A stretch of DNA of 32,605 bases, taken from assembly GCA_947504615.1 (NCBI GenBank), contig CANNKR010000004.1, positions 1-32,605 of the forward strand, given 5' to 3'. The notes below the pieces were generated by a model that ran no database searches, was not told where the DNA came from, and saw only the letters and a list, made by a program, of their open reading frames with translations. Positions 16,911 to 26,296 of this stretch are shown here, one piece after another (the first letter of the stretch is position 1; each line of letters starts with the position of its first letter). A program made the translations under genes and the position numbers. The DNA comes from Gemmatimonadota bacterium (GTDB lineage: Bacteria > Gemmatimonadota > Gemmatimonadetes > Gemmatimonadales > Gemmatimonadaceae).

Positions 16911-17288
16911 ATGATCGATCGGGTTCTTGCGACGCCCGCCGCGGAGGCGCTCATTGCCACGCTGCGGGCGGCGCACGGCCCGCTGATGTTCCACCAATCG
17001 GGGGGCTGCTGTGATGGCAGCGCCCCGATGTGTTTTGCCCTGGGCGAGTTCCTGATTGGCGATGCCGACGTGCAGCTGGGCGTCATCGGCGACTCGCCCT
17101 TTTACATGAGCCGTGCGCAGTTCGAGTACTGGCAGCACACGCAGCTCATCATCGACGTGGTCCCCGGCCGCGGCGGGATGTTCTCGCTGGAAGGATCCGA
17201 GGGGGTGCGGTTTCTCACCCGCTCGCGGCTGTTCACCGACGAGGAGTGGGCGGAGCTTTCGGCGGGGCCACCGGCGGGGCCGGCGTAG
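16911..17288 (+). CDS. DUF779 domain protein
   Basis: LRAAHGPLMFHQSGGCCDGSAPMCFALGEFLIGDADVQLG...FYMSRAQFEYWQHTQLIIDVVPGRGGMFSLEGSEGVRFLTRSRLFTDEE; immediately follows aldB, as is common. Confidence 0.9.
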   Translation: MIDRVLATPAAEALIATLRAAHGPLMFHQSGGCCDGSAPMCFALGEFLIGDADVQLGVIGDSPFYMSRAQFEYWQHTQLIIDVVPGRGGMFSLEGSEGVRFLTRSRLFTDEEWAELSAGPPAGPA

Positions 17289-18150
17289 ACGCCGTGACGC
17301 GGCCGGTCGTGGGATAGGCTGCGTCCACCGGCGCATCCCCGTTGGGCCAGTCGCGTTCTTTCCCCGGATAGTCCGGGCGCGGGCGCGCACCCACGAACCC
17401 CGCAATGTCGAAGGCCGCCTGCGGCGTCATCGTGCCCGGCACATCAAACGGCATGTGACGATGTATGAACGCCGCCGCGACGCGCACGCGCGCCATCCCC
17501 GAGCCGATGTTGAACGACCTGGGTCCCCACAAGGGCGGTCCCGCATTCAGGATGCCGCTCTTCAGCATCCCCTGTCCGTCGGGGCCGTGGCAGCGGGCGC
17601 AGAACTGCAGGAACCCCTGCTGGCCGCGCGCGGTGTCGGGAACGAGCGGCGCCAGCGAGTCGATGCCATTGCCCCACCCGCGCCGCCCCGAGACGGAGCC
17701 GCGCGACAGCCACGAGATGTAGGCCACGAGGTCGCGCATGTCGTCGCCCTCGGTGGATATCGAACGTCCGTTCAGGCTGCGGCGAAAGCAGTCGTTGATG
17801 CGATCTTCGAGACGGGCCACCTGCCCAGAGCGCGACCGATACTGCGGAAAACGGCCGTAGACGCCGATCCACGGCATGGCGAAGGCGCGCCGACCGCCGT
17901 CGAGATGGCACGAGACGCAGCGGAGGTCGTTGCCGACGTTGGCCGGCAGCGAGTCGCGCGTGTCCGTCGCGAGTGCCAGTCCTCGGCGGATCGACCGCGA
18001 GAGCGGATCCTGTTTCAGGGTCGACTCGGCCGGCGCGAGCAGCACAGTGTCGGGCATGACGGCACGCGATGCGGCGGGGACGGCAGCTCCGCCGCCACAG
18101 GCGGCGAGCATCAGCAGCACAACGACGCGCAGATCGAAAATAGGACGCAT
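17233..18150 (-). CDS. Diheme c-type cytochrome (TsdA-like), lipoprotein-type N-terminus
   Basis: MRPIFDLRVVVLLMLAACGGG; heme motifs CVSCH and CARCH; LEDRINDCFRRSLNG segment. The ORF track start at 18810 is over-extended. Confidence 0.9.
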   Translation of the reverse strand: MRPIFDLRVVVLLMLAACGGGAAVPAASRAVMPDTVLLAPAESTLKQDPLSRSIRRGLALATDTRDSLPANVGNDLRCVSCHLDGGRRAFAMPWIGVYGRFPQYRSRSGQVARLEDRINDCFRRSLNGRSISTEGDDMRDLVAYISWLSRGSVSGRRGWGNGIDSLAPLVPDTARGQQGFLQFCARCHGPDGQGMLKSGILNAGPPLWGPRSFNIGSGMARVRVAAAFIHRHMPFDVPGTMTPQAAFDIAGFVGARPRPDYPGKERDWPNGDAPVDAAYPTTGRVTASTPAPPVAPPKAPPTPRR

Positions 18151-18261
18151 GGCGGAATCTGGCCCTCGTCCCACGGTCGGGCAACGCGGTGTCCCGCTCA
18201 GCGTGACCCGATCGTTGCCGACGCCCCCGCTGTGCTCGGCGTGCTGGCGCGCTATGATTTC

Positions 18262-21030
18262 ATGATGCTTACCACACTGCTTCTTGCCTTCCAGGTCCGC
18301 GCGGCCGTCGCCCCTTCCCTGCCGCAGCGCGACATTCCCGACCCCGGCGTCATCGCCACCGACCAGCGCGTCACGCCGGCGGGGGTCCAGTCGGTATTCA
18401 AGGGACGCGTGGGCGGCGTGAGGTTCGGCGCGACGTCCAGCGAACTCTGGGTGGCCGCCCCCGGCGGCGCGTACCGCATGAGCTGGCGCGACAACCGGGT
18501 CATCGCGCACGGCGAGTATGACGGCCGCCCCGGCGTGCAGGGGATCGCTTTTGATGCCGTGACCAACCGGGCATACGTCAGCAGCATCGGACGACTCCCG
18601 GCGTCGGTGGCGAACAACCGGCTGCCCGGCGAGAAAGAAAAGCCCGGCGCGCGCGTCATCGCGCAGGTACGCGCCTTCGCGCTCGGCGGCAATCCGCCCG
18701 AAGTTCCCGGCACGCCGCCCAAGGCGGCGCTCGCGTTCCGCTCCGACTCCATTGGCGATTACCTCGCCGGCGCACCGTCCGTGGCGCAGCGCAAGAACAC
18801 CAGCGGACACCGCCCACTCGTAGTGCCGCTCCCCGCCAACGACCGCCTGGCCATCTTCGATGCCGATGACGGCACCTCACTCGGGGCCGTCGCCCTGGGT
18901 GTGCTTCCGGTGGCGAGCGTCACGAGTACCGACGGTGCGACGGCCTGGGTCAGCGTCTTCGGCGGCCCCAAGCCGACCAAGCGTGACCGCGCCGCGGCGC
19001 AGTGCTGCGACCCGCGGGTGGAGCCCGTGCGCATCGACGCGCGCGGCATCGCCCTGCCGGGCAGCGTGGTGCAGGTGGACCTCGTGACGCAGAAGGTCAC
19101 GGCGACGATTGAGACGGGACTGCACTCGTCGGGCATCGCGTGGGACCAGGCGCGCGGGCTGCTGTACGTGGCCAACGGCAACTCCGACGACGTCTCGCTC
19201 GTCGACACGCGCGCCGCAAGGAAGACGGGCACCATTGCCGTCGCCCCGTTCCACGAACGCAAGATCGGGCTCGCGCCCACCGCCGTGGCGCTCTCGCCCG
19301 ACGGCCATACGCTCTTTGTCGCACTGGGCGGCCTGAACGCCGTGGCGATGTACGACGTGAGCGCCGGCACGGCGCGCGACGCGCGACTGCTCGGCCTGAT
19401 CCCCACCGGCTGGTATCCCACGTCGCTCGACGTCAGCGCCGACGCCACCACGCTGGCCGTCGGCACGCTGCTGGGCGTCGGTTCCGGGCAGGGCGAGACG
19501 CAGTCGGGACACCCCGGCGCCAAGGGGAGCTACGTGCACGCCAACCGCGGCTCGGTGAACGTGATCGCCATCCCGACAGCGGCGCAGCTCACCGCCTTCA
19601 CCACCGGAGTGGCGCAGAACAACCGGCTCACGCTCCTCAAGGACGCGGCGCGCGACATCGCCCCGCGTCGCGACATCGCCGCGCGCGTCGTTCCCGAACG
19701 CCCCGGCGAGCCGTCACCCATCCAGCACGTCGTGTTCATCATTCGCGAAAACCGCACCTACGACCAGGTGCTGGGTGACGCCGGCCGCGGCGCGAGTGAC
19801 AGCTCGCTGGTGATGTACGGCCGCGCCGTCACGCCCAACGCACACCGGCTGTCGGACCAGTTCGTGCTGCTCGACCACTTCTTTGCCAGCGGCGGCAACA
19901 GCGCCGACGGACACCAGTGGCTGACGCAGGCCAACGAGACCGAATACCCGTACTGGCCGCTCTATACCGGGCGCAGCTACCCCAGCGAAGGCGAGGATCC
20001 GCTCACCTACTCGAGCGGCGGTTTCCTTTGGGAGGCCGCCCAGCAGATGAAGAAGACCGTCCGCATCTTTGGCGAGTACGCACCGTCGCCCAAGAACGAC
20101 TCCGCCGAAGTACGCCGTCGCCTGCTGGCCGACTGGAAGAACCGCGCGGCCTTGCCGGCCGGGTATTTCCGCGACCAGTTCCGCAAGAAGTACAACACCC
20201 GCAGCGAGATCCCATCGCTCGACCGCGTGCTCGTGCGCGAGTATCCGGGCTGGTCGCAGGGAACGCCCGATGTCGCCAAGGCGGAGGTGATCCTGGATCA
20301 CCTGAAGGAATGGGAAACGGCCAAGGCGATGCCCAACCTGATCATGGTGATCCTGCCCAGCGATCACACGGTGGGGACCAGCGAAGGATGGTGCGTGCCC
20401 AAGGCCTGTGTGGCCGACAACGACCTGGCCCTGGGGCGCATCGTCGAGGGGCTGAGCCATTCGAGCTTCTGGCCGACCATGGCCGTGGTGGTCGTGGAGG
20501 ACGACGCGCAGGACGCGGTGGACCACATCGACGGGCATCGCACGGTTGCGCTGGTCGCCAGCCCCTACGCGCGTCGCGGCATCATTGACAGCACGTTCTA
20601 CAGCCAGCCGTCGATGGTGAAGACGGTGGAGTTGATGCTGGGGCTGCCGGCGCTCTCGATGTTCGACCTCGTGGCGACCGACATGCGCGCGAGTTTCCTG
20701 GCGCCGGGCGAGGCACCCGACTTCACGCCGTACACGGCCGTCGAGCCGGAGCAGAGCCTGTACGAGGTGAACGTGAAGGTGGGGGCGATCACCGGTCCGC
20801 ACGCCAAGGAGCGGCGTGCGGCGGCCGTGGCGAGTTCTCGCATGAACTTCAGTGAGCCCGACGCTGCACCGGCGGACCGGCTGAACGTCATCCTGTGGCA
20901 CGACGCGCGTGGCTACGACGCGAAGTACCCGGGGGTGAAACGCGCGGTCTTCTTTCCGCTCAGCATGGACCTGGGCGACGACGAGCGCGAAGAGCGAGCG
21001 GCGAAGCGGCCAGTCGCTCCGCGACCGTAG
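18262..21030 (+). CDS. YncE-like beta-propeller / phosphoesterase (alkaline-phosphatase superfamily-like) fusion
   Basis: MMLTTLLLAFQVRAAVAP signal-like N-terminus; repeated propeller blades (GIAWDQARGLLYVANGNSDDVSLVDTRAARKTGTI, PTAVALSPDGHTLFVALGGLNAVAMYDV); C-terminal IQHVVFIIRENRTYDQVLGD...FASGGNSADGHQWLTQANETEYPYWP. The 17113 start is over-extended. Confidence 0.92.
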   Translation: MMLTTLLLAFQVRAAVAPSLPQRDIPDPGVIATDQRVTPAGVQSVFKGRVGGVRFGATSSELWVAAPGGAYRMSWRDNRVIAHGEYDGRPGVQGIAFDAVTNRAYVSSIGRLPASVANNRLPGEKEKPGARVIAQVRAFALGGNPPEVPGTPPKAALAFRSDSIGDYLAGAPSVAQRKNTSGHRPLVVPLPANDRLAIFDADDGTSLGAVALGVLPVASVTSTDGATAWVSVFGGPKPTKRDRAAAQCCDPRVEPVRIDARGIALPGSVVQVDLVTQKVTATIETGLHSSGIAWDQARGLLYVANGNSDDVSLVDTRAARKTGTIAVAPFHERKIGLAPTAVALSPDGHTLFVALGGLNAVAMYDVSAGTARDARLLGLIPTGWYPTSLDVSADATTLAVGTLLGVGSGQGETQSGHPGAKGSYVHANRGSVNVIAIPTAAQLTAFTTGVAQNNRLTLLKDAARDIAPRRDIAARVVPERPGEPSPIQHVVFIIRENRTYDQVLGDAGRGASDSSLVMYGRAVTPNAHRLSDQFVLLDHFFASGGNSADGHQWLTQANETEYPYWPLYTGRSYPSEGEDPLTYSSGGFLWEAAQQMKKTVRIFGEYAPSPKNDSAEVRRRLLADWKNRAALPAGYFRDQFRKKYNTRSEIPSLDRVLVREYPGWSQGTPDVAKAEVILDHLKEWETAKAMPNLIMVILPSDHTVGTSEGWCVPKACVADNDLALGRIVEGLSHSSFWPTMAVVVVEDDAQDAVDHIDGHRTVALVASPYARRGIIDSTFYSQPSMVKTVELMLGLPALSMFDLVATDMRASFLAPGEAPDFTPYTAVEPEQSLYEVNVKVGAITGPHAKERRAAAVASSRMNFSEPDAAPADRLNVILWHDARGYDAKYPGVKRAVFFPLSMDLGDDEREERAAKRPVAPRP

Positions 21031-21038
21031 CGGAGCAG

Positions 21039-21070
21039 CGGGGAGGCGCCTTCCCGCTGGCGCCTCCCCG
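21039..21070. terminator. Putative bidirectional terminator between convergent genes
   Basis: cggggaggcgcc (21039-21050) - ttcccgct - ggcgcctccccg (21059-21070), perfect 12 bp stem in the 51 bp gap between stops at 21030 and 21082; no U-tract. Confidence 0.55.
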
Positions 21071-21081
21071 TTGGACGAACG

Positions 21082-22533
21082 CTACTTCCGGTAGTCCAGC
21101 GCCGGCTTCTGCGTCCCCAACCGCGTGGCGTACACGAAGTTCGGTCCACGCTGCGCGTCGAACTCGGCCCTGGCCGCGACAATCGTCGCCGGGCTGGTGA
21201 AGAGATCGGCGGCCGTCAGCGCCATCGTCTTGGCGGCGACGATCATTCCCTTGGCGCCGATCGACATGCCGCCCGCGGCCACTGCCTGCCACGAATGCGC
21301 CGCCGTGCCCGGCACCCACGTGGCCGCGCTCATCTGCACGGTGGGCACGCGCCAGCTGACGTCCCCGACATCCGTGGAACCACCACCGGCCGGGCGCGTG
21401 AAGTCGAGCGGCTGGATCTTGGACACCGACTCGAGCGCTGCCGACGACGCCGGCAGCGACTTCTGCAACTGCTCGGCCCACGCGCGTTCCGCGGCCGTGT
21501 ACGTGTAGCCGCCGACGCGCTCGAGCGCGCGTTGCTGCACCTTGGCGAGCGTCTGGTTGATCAGGAGGTTGTAGACGGCCCCCGTCACGACCACCTCGGA
21601 CGTGGTGCCGGTGCCCAGCGCCGCCCCCTTGGCCGCGTTCAGCACGCGCCCCCAGATCTCGTCCACCACCCGGATGTCGGGGTGCCGCACCACGTAGTAG
21701 ACCTCGGCGAAGTCGGGCACCACGTTGGGCGCCCTGCCACCATTGGTGATCACGTAGTGAATGCGCGTCTCCTGCGGCACGTGCTCGCGCATGAAGTTCG
21801 TCATCATATCCATTGCTTCCACGGCGTCGAGCGCCGAGCGGCCGAGTTCAGGAGAGGCTGCCGCGTGCGCGCTGACGCCGCGGAAACGGAACTTCCCCGA
21901 GATGTTGGCCAGCGAACTCGTGGCATTCACGTCGTTGCGCGAGTCGGGATGCCAGGTCACGGCGACGTCGACATCGTCGAACAGGCCGTCGCGCACCATG
22001 TACACCTTGCCGGCGCCGCCCTCTTCGGCCGGCGTGCCATAGAAGCGCAGCGTCCCCGCGACCTTGTTGGCGATCATCCACTCCTTCACCGCGATGGCCG
22101 ATGCCGCCGCCGCGGTGCCGAAGAGGTGGTGGCCGCAGCCGTGCCCCGCCCCGCCCACCGTCAGCGCGCGCTGCATGGGCGTGGTGTCCTGCGACAGCCC
22201 CGGCAGCGCGTCGAACTCGCCGAGGATGGCGATCACCGGCTTGCCACTGCCGTACTCCGCCGTGAATGCCGTCGGCATGCCGGCGATGCCCGCCTTCATG
22301 GTGAACCCGGCGGCGGCCATTTCGGACTGCAGCAGCGTGCTGCTCTTCACTTCCTGGTACCCAACCTCGGCGAATCCCCAGATCTGGTGCGCGACGTCGC
22401 CGTAGTGCGCGGTACGCGCGTCGATGGACGTGAGCATGCTGGCAGTCTTGTCGGTGCCCTTGGAAGCCTGCGCGCCCAGCGACGCGGCGGCGGAGACTCC
22501 GAGGAGGGCAAGCAGGCGAAGCGAAGCGCGCAT
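21082..22533 (-). CDS. M20-family amidohydrolase (AbgB / aminobenzoyl-glutamate hydrolase-like), secreted
   Basis: MRASLRLLALLGVSAAASLGAQ signal peptide; WGFAEVGYQEVKSS, GEFDALPGLSQ, GAGHGCGHHLFGTAA, GTPAEEGGAGKVYMVRDGLFDDVDVAVTWHP. Confidence 0.92.
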   Translation of the reverse strand: MRASLRLLALLGVSAAASLGAQASKGTDKTASMLTSIDARTAHYGDVAHQIWGFAEVGYQEVKSSTLLQSEMAAAGFTMKAGIAGMPTAFTAEYGSGKPVIAILGEFDALPGLSQDTTPMQRALTVGGAGHGCGHHLFGTAAAASAIAVKEWMIANKVAGTLRFYGTPAEEGGAGKVYMVRDGLFDDVDVAVTWHPDSRNDVNATSSLANISGKFRFRGVSAHAAASPELGRSALDAVEAMDMMTNFMREHVPQETRIHYVITNGGRAPNVVPDFAEVYYVVRHPDIRVVDEIWGRVLNAAKGAALGTGTTSEVVVTGAVYNLLINQTLAKVQQRALERVGGYTYTAAERAWAEQLQKSLPASSAALESVSKIQPLDFTRPAGGGSTDVGDVSWRVPTVQMSAATWVPGTAAHSWQAVAAGGMSIGAKGMIVAAKTMALTAADLFTSPATIVAARAEFDAQRGPNFVYATRLGTQKPALDYRK

Positions 22534-22812
22534 GTTGTGGGTGGGTGGCTGGTGAGACGGCAATCGTCAGGAGCGGCGGTGGACCGGCAACAGTTTTGAC
22601 GACTGGGGGGAATCTACGTGTCCTCGCCGTTGCGCGCGCGCAACGGGAAGCGCGCGGAGCACGTAGTGCAATGGTTGGGGCATCGGGACATATCGCCCCA
22701 CGTGCTCCGACGGCGACGCTGGCCCGGTGTGCCGCCCCGCCCCGAGTTGTTCCATGTAAGTTCTGTGTTGCCTGCCGCTCCAAGGCTGTCCCCACTCCGG
22801 GAGAAACCGCTC

Positions 22813-25800
22813 GTGCGCCGTGTCCTCGCCCTCACCGTCCTTGCGGTGCTCGCCGCCGCCCCCAGCGCCAGTGCGCAGCCTGCGCAATCTCCGTTTGACG
22901 CGCTGCACTTTCGCGAGATCGGCCCCGCCGCCACCGGCGGCCGCATTCACGACCTGCAGATCGACCCGACCAATCCCGCCGTGCTGTATGTCGGCACGGC
23001 CTCGGGGGGCATCTGGAAGTCCGCCAACAACGGCGTGACGTGGAAGGATATTTTCGCGGGACAGCCCGACAACACCTTTGGCGCGCTCGCGATCTTCGAG
23101 GGGAACACGAAGATCGTCTGGGCCGGTTCCGGAGAGCAGAACAACCGGCAGAGCTCGTCGTGGGGTGGCGGCGTCTACCGCTCCACCAACGGCGGCGAGA
23201 CGTGGAGCTTCCTTGGGCTGCACGACACGCGTTCCATCGGCCGGGTGGTGCTGCACCCCACCGACGCGAACGTGGCGTATGTGGCGGCCGTCGGAAATCT
23301 CTGGAAGGCTACGCCTGATCGCGGCGTCTACAAGACCACGGACGCCGGACGCACGTGGGCCAAGGTGCTCTACGTCGACACGTACACCGGCGCCACCGAT
23401 CTGGTGATGGATCCGCGCAACCCGGCCGTGCTCTACGCCGCCACGTACCAGCGCCTGCGCAAGGCGTTCGGCTTCAATGGCGGCGGCCCCGGCAGCGCCA
23501 TCTACAAGAGCATCGACGCCGGCGCGACGTGGACCAAGCTCGCGAACGGCATCCCCGCCGGCGACAAGGGGCGCATTGGCCTGGCCATTGCGCGCTCGAG
23601 GCCCGACGTGCTCGTGGCCACCATCGAACATCAGGGGGCCGGCGGCACCTATCGCACCGAGGACGCCGGCGCCTCGTGGAAGCGGATGAGCGCGGCCAAC
23701 CCGCGCCCGATGTATTACAGCAAGCCGACCATCGACCCCAACAACGACCAGCGCGTCTGGCTCCCCGGCACGTACATCGTGAAGAGCGAGAACGGCGGCA
23801 CGACGTTCGAGGAAGAACCGACGTCGCCGACGTACGATGTGGGGCTCAAGACCGATCACCACGTGCTGCGCGTGGACCCGGCCAACTCGAGCCACATCTA
23901 TGTGGTGGGCGACGGTGGCTTGCACGAAAGCTTCGACATGGGCAAGACGTACATCCGCGTCAACAACATTCCCGTCGGCCAGATCTACCGCATCGCCGTG
24001 GACGACCGCGATCCCTACTGGATCCACGCGGGCTTCCAGGACAACCACTCCTTCATGGGCCCCAGCGCCACGCGGCACTGGCTGGGCATCCTCAACCAGG
24101 ATTGGGTGGAGACGGGGTTCAGCGATGGCACGGGCAAGGCCGTGGACAAGGCCGACTGGCGCAAGGTCTACTCGTCGTCGAGCGGCGGGAACCTGACGCT
24201 CGTGGACCCGATCACGGGCGACGTCATGGGCATCACGCCGCGCCCACCCGCCGGCGAGCCGCCGTACCGCTTTGACTGGGACGCGCCCTTGATGGCGTCG
24301 CGCCACACGGCGGGCACAGTGTACCTGGGCGGCAACCGCCTGTTCACCTCCAAGGACTACGGTTCCACCTGGACGCGCAGCCCCGACCTTACGCGCTCGA
24401 TCAACCGCGACACGCTCACGCTGATGGGCGTGATCAACCGCGACATCCGGCTCTCGCGCAACGACGGTGATGCGATCAGCGAAATTTCCAACTTTGCCGA
24501 ATCGCCGATCGACCCCAAGATCCTCTGGGTGGGCACCGACGACGGCAACGTGCAGTTGACCACCGACGGCGGCGCGACCTGGAAGGAACTGAGCGGCAAC
24601 ATTTCCGGCGTGCCCAGCGGCACCTTCGTGGGCGACATCGTGGCATCGGCCGCGTCACGCGGCACGGCGTACGTGTCGTTTGACGCGCACCGCGACGGCG
24701 ACTTTGCGCCGTACCTGTTCCGCACCGCCGACTTCGGCAAGACGTGGACGGCCGTCATCGCGGGGATTCCCGGCGACGACGCCTCCATTCGCGGTCTCGC
24801 GGAGTATCCCGGCCGCGCCAACGTGCTCTTTGCCGGCACCGAGCGGTCGCTCTTCGTCACGCACGACAGCGGCACGCACTGGACCAAGCTGGCCGCCAAC
24901 CTGCCGACCACGCGCTACGACGACATCATCGTTCATCCGCGCACCAAGGACCTTGTCCTCGGCACGCATGGCCGCAGCATCTGGGTGCTCGACGACGCGT
25001 CGCCGATTGGCGAGTGGACGCCGGCGCTCGCGGCCAAGAAGGCGCACCTGTTCGCGGTGCCGCGCGCCACGCTGATGCTGTACTGGGAAGACGTGTCGAA
25101 CATGGACCATTTTTTCTACGCCGCCGAAAACCCCGCGGAGGGGGCGGCGTTCACGTATCACCTGGCACAGACCGCACAGAAGGTGCGGCTGCTGGTGACC
25201 ACGAGCGCCGGCAAGGCGGTGCGCGAGATGGCGGGGCCGACAGCCGCTGGTGTGCTGCAGCGCGTCAACTGGGACCTCCGCTTTCCGCTGACGGCGACAG
25301 CTGGTCGCGCCGGCGGTGGTGGTGGCGGTGAGGAAGGTGGTGGCGGCGGTGGTCCCGGCTCGCAGAAGCCCGGGGTGATCCAGTTGCCGGTGCCGGCGCA
25401 CGACATCGCGTTGCGCGGCCCGCTCGTGGGACCGGGGACGTTCAAGGTGACGCTCGAAGTGGACGGCGTGGCGATCGAGTCGCGCACGTTCGAGGTGCGC
25501 GCCGACCCCATGGCGCGGCAGACGGTTGCCGAGCAGAAGGCGCGCGAGGCGTTCGTGGTGGAAGTGATGCAGTTGCAGGCGCGGGTCGACTCGCTGGCGA
25601 CAACGCTGACGGCGAGACGCGCGGCGGCAACAGGCGACGAGGCCACGCGGTTGCAGGCGATTGAACAGCGCGTGGTGGGCGGACGCACGGGTGCGCCGGG
25701 AGGCGGCGCTGGTGGCCCCGGCGGTCGCGGCGGCGTACAGGGGGTACGGCAGCGGCTCGGCACACTGCTGGGCGTCTACACCAGTTCGGGGGCGCGCACC

Positions 25801-25926
25801 GGCACGATGTCACCGCCGACGGGCGCCATGCGGGCGACGCTCGCCGAGGTAAAGGCGGAACTGGCGAAGGTGGATAACGAGCTCAAGGGCGGCGCAGTGG
25901 CCAAACCCGCCAAGCCGGGCAAGTAA
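22813..25926 (+). CDS. BNR/sortilin-like beta-propeller secreted protein (GTG start)
   Basis: VRRVLALTVLAVLAAAPSASAQ signal peptide; repeated BNR-like S-x-D-x-G-x-T-W blades (SANNGVTWKDIF, STNGGETWSFLG, TTDAGRTWAKVL, SIDAGATWTKLA, TTDGGATWKELS). GTG at 22813 preferred over ATG 22618. Confidence 0.92.
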   Translation: MRRVLALTVLAVLAAAPSASAQPAQSPFDALHFREIGPAATGGRIHDLQIDPTNPAVLYVGTASGGIWKSANNGVTWKDIFAGQPDNTFGALAIFEGNTKIVWAGSGEQNNRQSSSWGGGVYRSTNGGETWSFLGLHDTRSIGRVVLHPTDANVAYVAAVGNLWKATPDRGVYKTTDAGRTWAKVLYVDTYTGATDLVMDPRNPAVLYAATYQRLRKAFGFNGGGPGSAIYKSIDAGATWTKLANGIPAGDKGRIGLAIARSRPDVLVATIEHQGAGGTYRTEDAGASWKRMSAANPRPMYYSKPTIDPNNDQRVWLPGTYIVKSENGGTTFEEEPTSPTYDVGLKTDHHVLRVDPANSSHIYVVGDGGLHESFDMGKTYIRVNNIPVGQIYRIAVDDRDPYWIHAGFQDNHSFMGPSATRHWLGILNQDWVETGFSDGTGKAVDKADWRKVYSSSSGGNLTLVDPITGDVMGITPRPPAGEPPYRFDWDAPLMASRHTAGTVYLGGNRLFTSKDYGSTWTRSPDLTRSINRDTLTLMGVINRDIRLSRNDGDAISEISNFAESPIDPKILWVGTDDGNVQLTTDGGATWKELSGNISGVPSGTFVGDIVASAASRGTAYVSFDAHRDGDFAPYLFRTADFGKTWTAVIAGIPGDDASIRGLAEYPGRANVLFAGTERSLFVTHDSGTHWTKLAANLPTTRYDDIIVHPRTKDLVLGTHGRSIWVLDDASPIGEWTPALAAKKAHLFAVPRATLMLYWEDVSNMDHFFYAAENPAEGAAFTYHLAQTAQKVRLLVTTSAGKAVREMAGPTAAGVLQRVNWDLRFPLTATAGRAGGGGGGEEGGGGGGPGSQKPGVIQLPVPAHDIALRGPLVGPGTFKVTLEVDGVAIESRTFEVRADPMARQTVAEQKAREAFVVEVMQLQARVDSLATTLTARRAAATGDEATRLQAIEQRVVGGRTGAPGGGAGGPGGRGGVQGVRQRLGTLLGVYTSSGARTGTMSPPTGAMRATLAEVKAELAKVDNELKGGAVAKPAKPGK

Positions 25927-25938
25927 GCGATACTTTGT

Positions 25939-25963
25939 CTGGCGCCGCTGGGGCCGGCGCCAG
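25939..25963. terminator. Stem-loop downstream of the BNR protein gene (weak terminator candidate)
   Basis: ctggcgccg - ctggggc - cggcgccag, perfect 9 bp stem 12 bp after the stop; no U-tract. Confidence 0.4.
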
Positions 25964-26296
25964 GCGTTACCGTGGAACCGCCCTCCACAACGTCACGGCT
26001 TGCACGCGGGCGTGGGCATCTGGCCCGAGGCATCCCCGCGACCTTACGCTCACGGCGGGGAGCCTCCACATTCCTCACCGTAGGAGTGCGCTTGAGAATC
26101 CGCGTGTGGGACCACATGCGACGGCACCAGCCCGCCGCATTGTCATGGATGCGCGCCGTATCCCTCAGTCCACCACCGCAGGTGACCTATGGCGCGCATG
26201 ACCAAGGCAGTTCCTGTCGGCGACGATCTGTACCGCACGCTCAGTAATGAGTCGCGGTCCGGGTGTAGCTGCCGGAACCTGACCCAGTAGGGCATC

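Noticed and set aside
15050-17086. 678 aa minus-strand ORF
   Set aside because: Antisense to the well-recognised aldehyde dehydrogenase; third-codon GC shadow ORF.
17113-18261. N-terminal ~380 aa of the 1305 aa ORF 17113..21030
   Set aside because: Antisense to the cytochrome c gene; the real protein starts at the signal-like MMLTTLLLAF (18262).
18151-18810. N-terminal extension of the cytochrome c ORF
   Set aside because: Antisense to the YncE/phosphoesterase gene; lipoprotein-type signal begins at 18150.
22567-24306. 579 aa minus-strand ORF
   Set aside because: Antisense to the BNR/sortilin-like gene; shadow ORF.
25300-25365. Gly-rich coding stretch (GGGGGGEEGGGGGGPG) as a mobile or regulatory repeat
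   Set aside because: In-frame low-complexity linker inside the BNR protein; ordinary for such proteins.
25969-26290. Possible RNA element or riboswitch upstream of the histidine kinase
   Set aside because: ~300 bp without a CDS, but I could not recognise a conserved structure or motif by eye.
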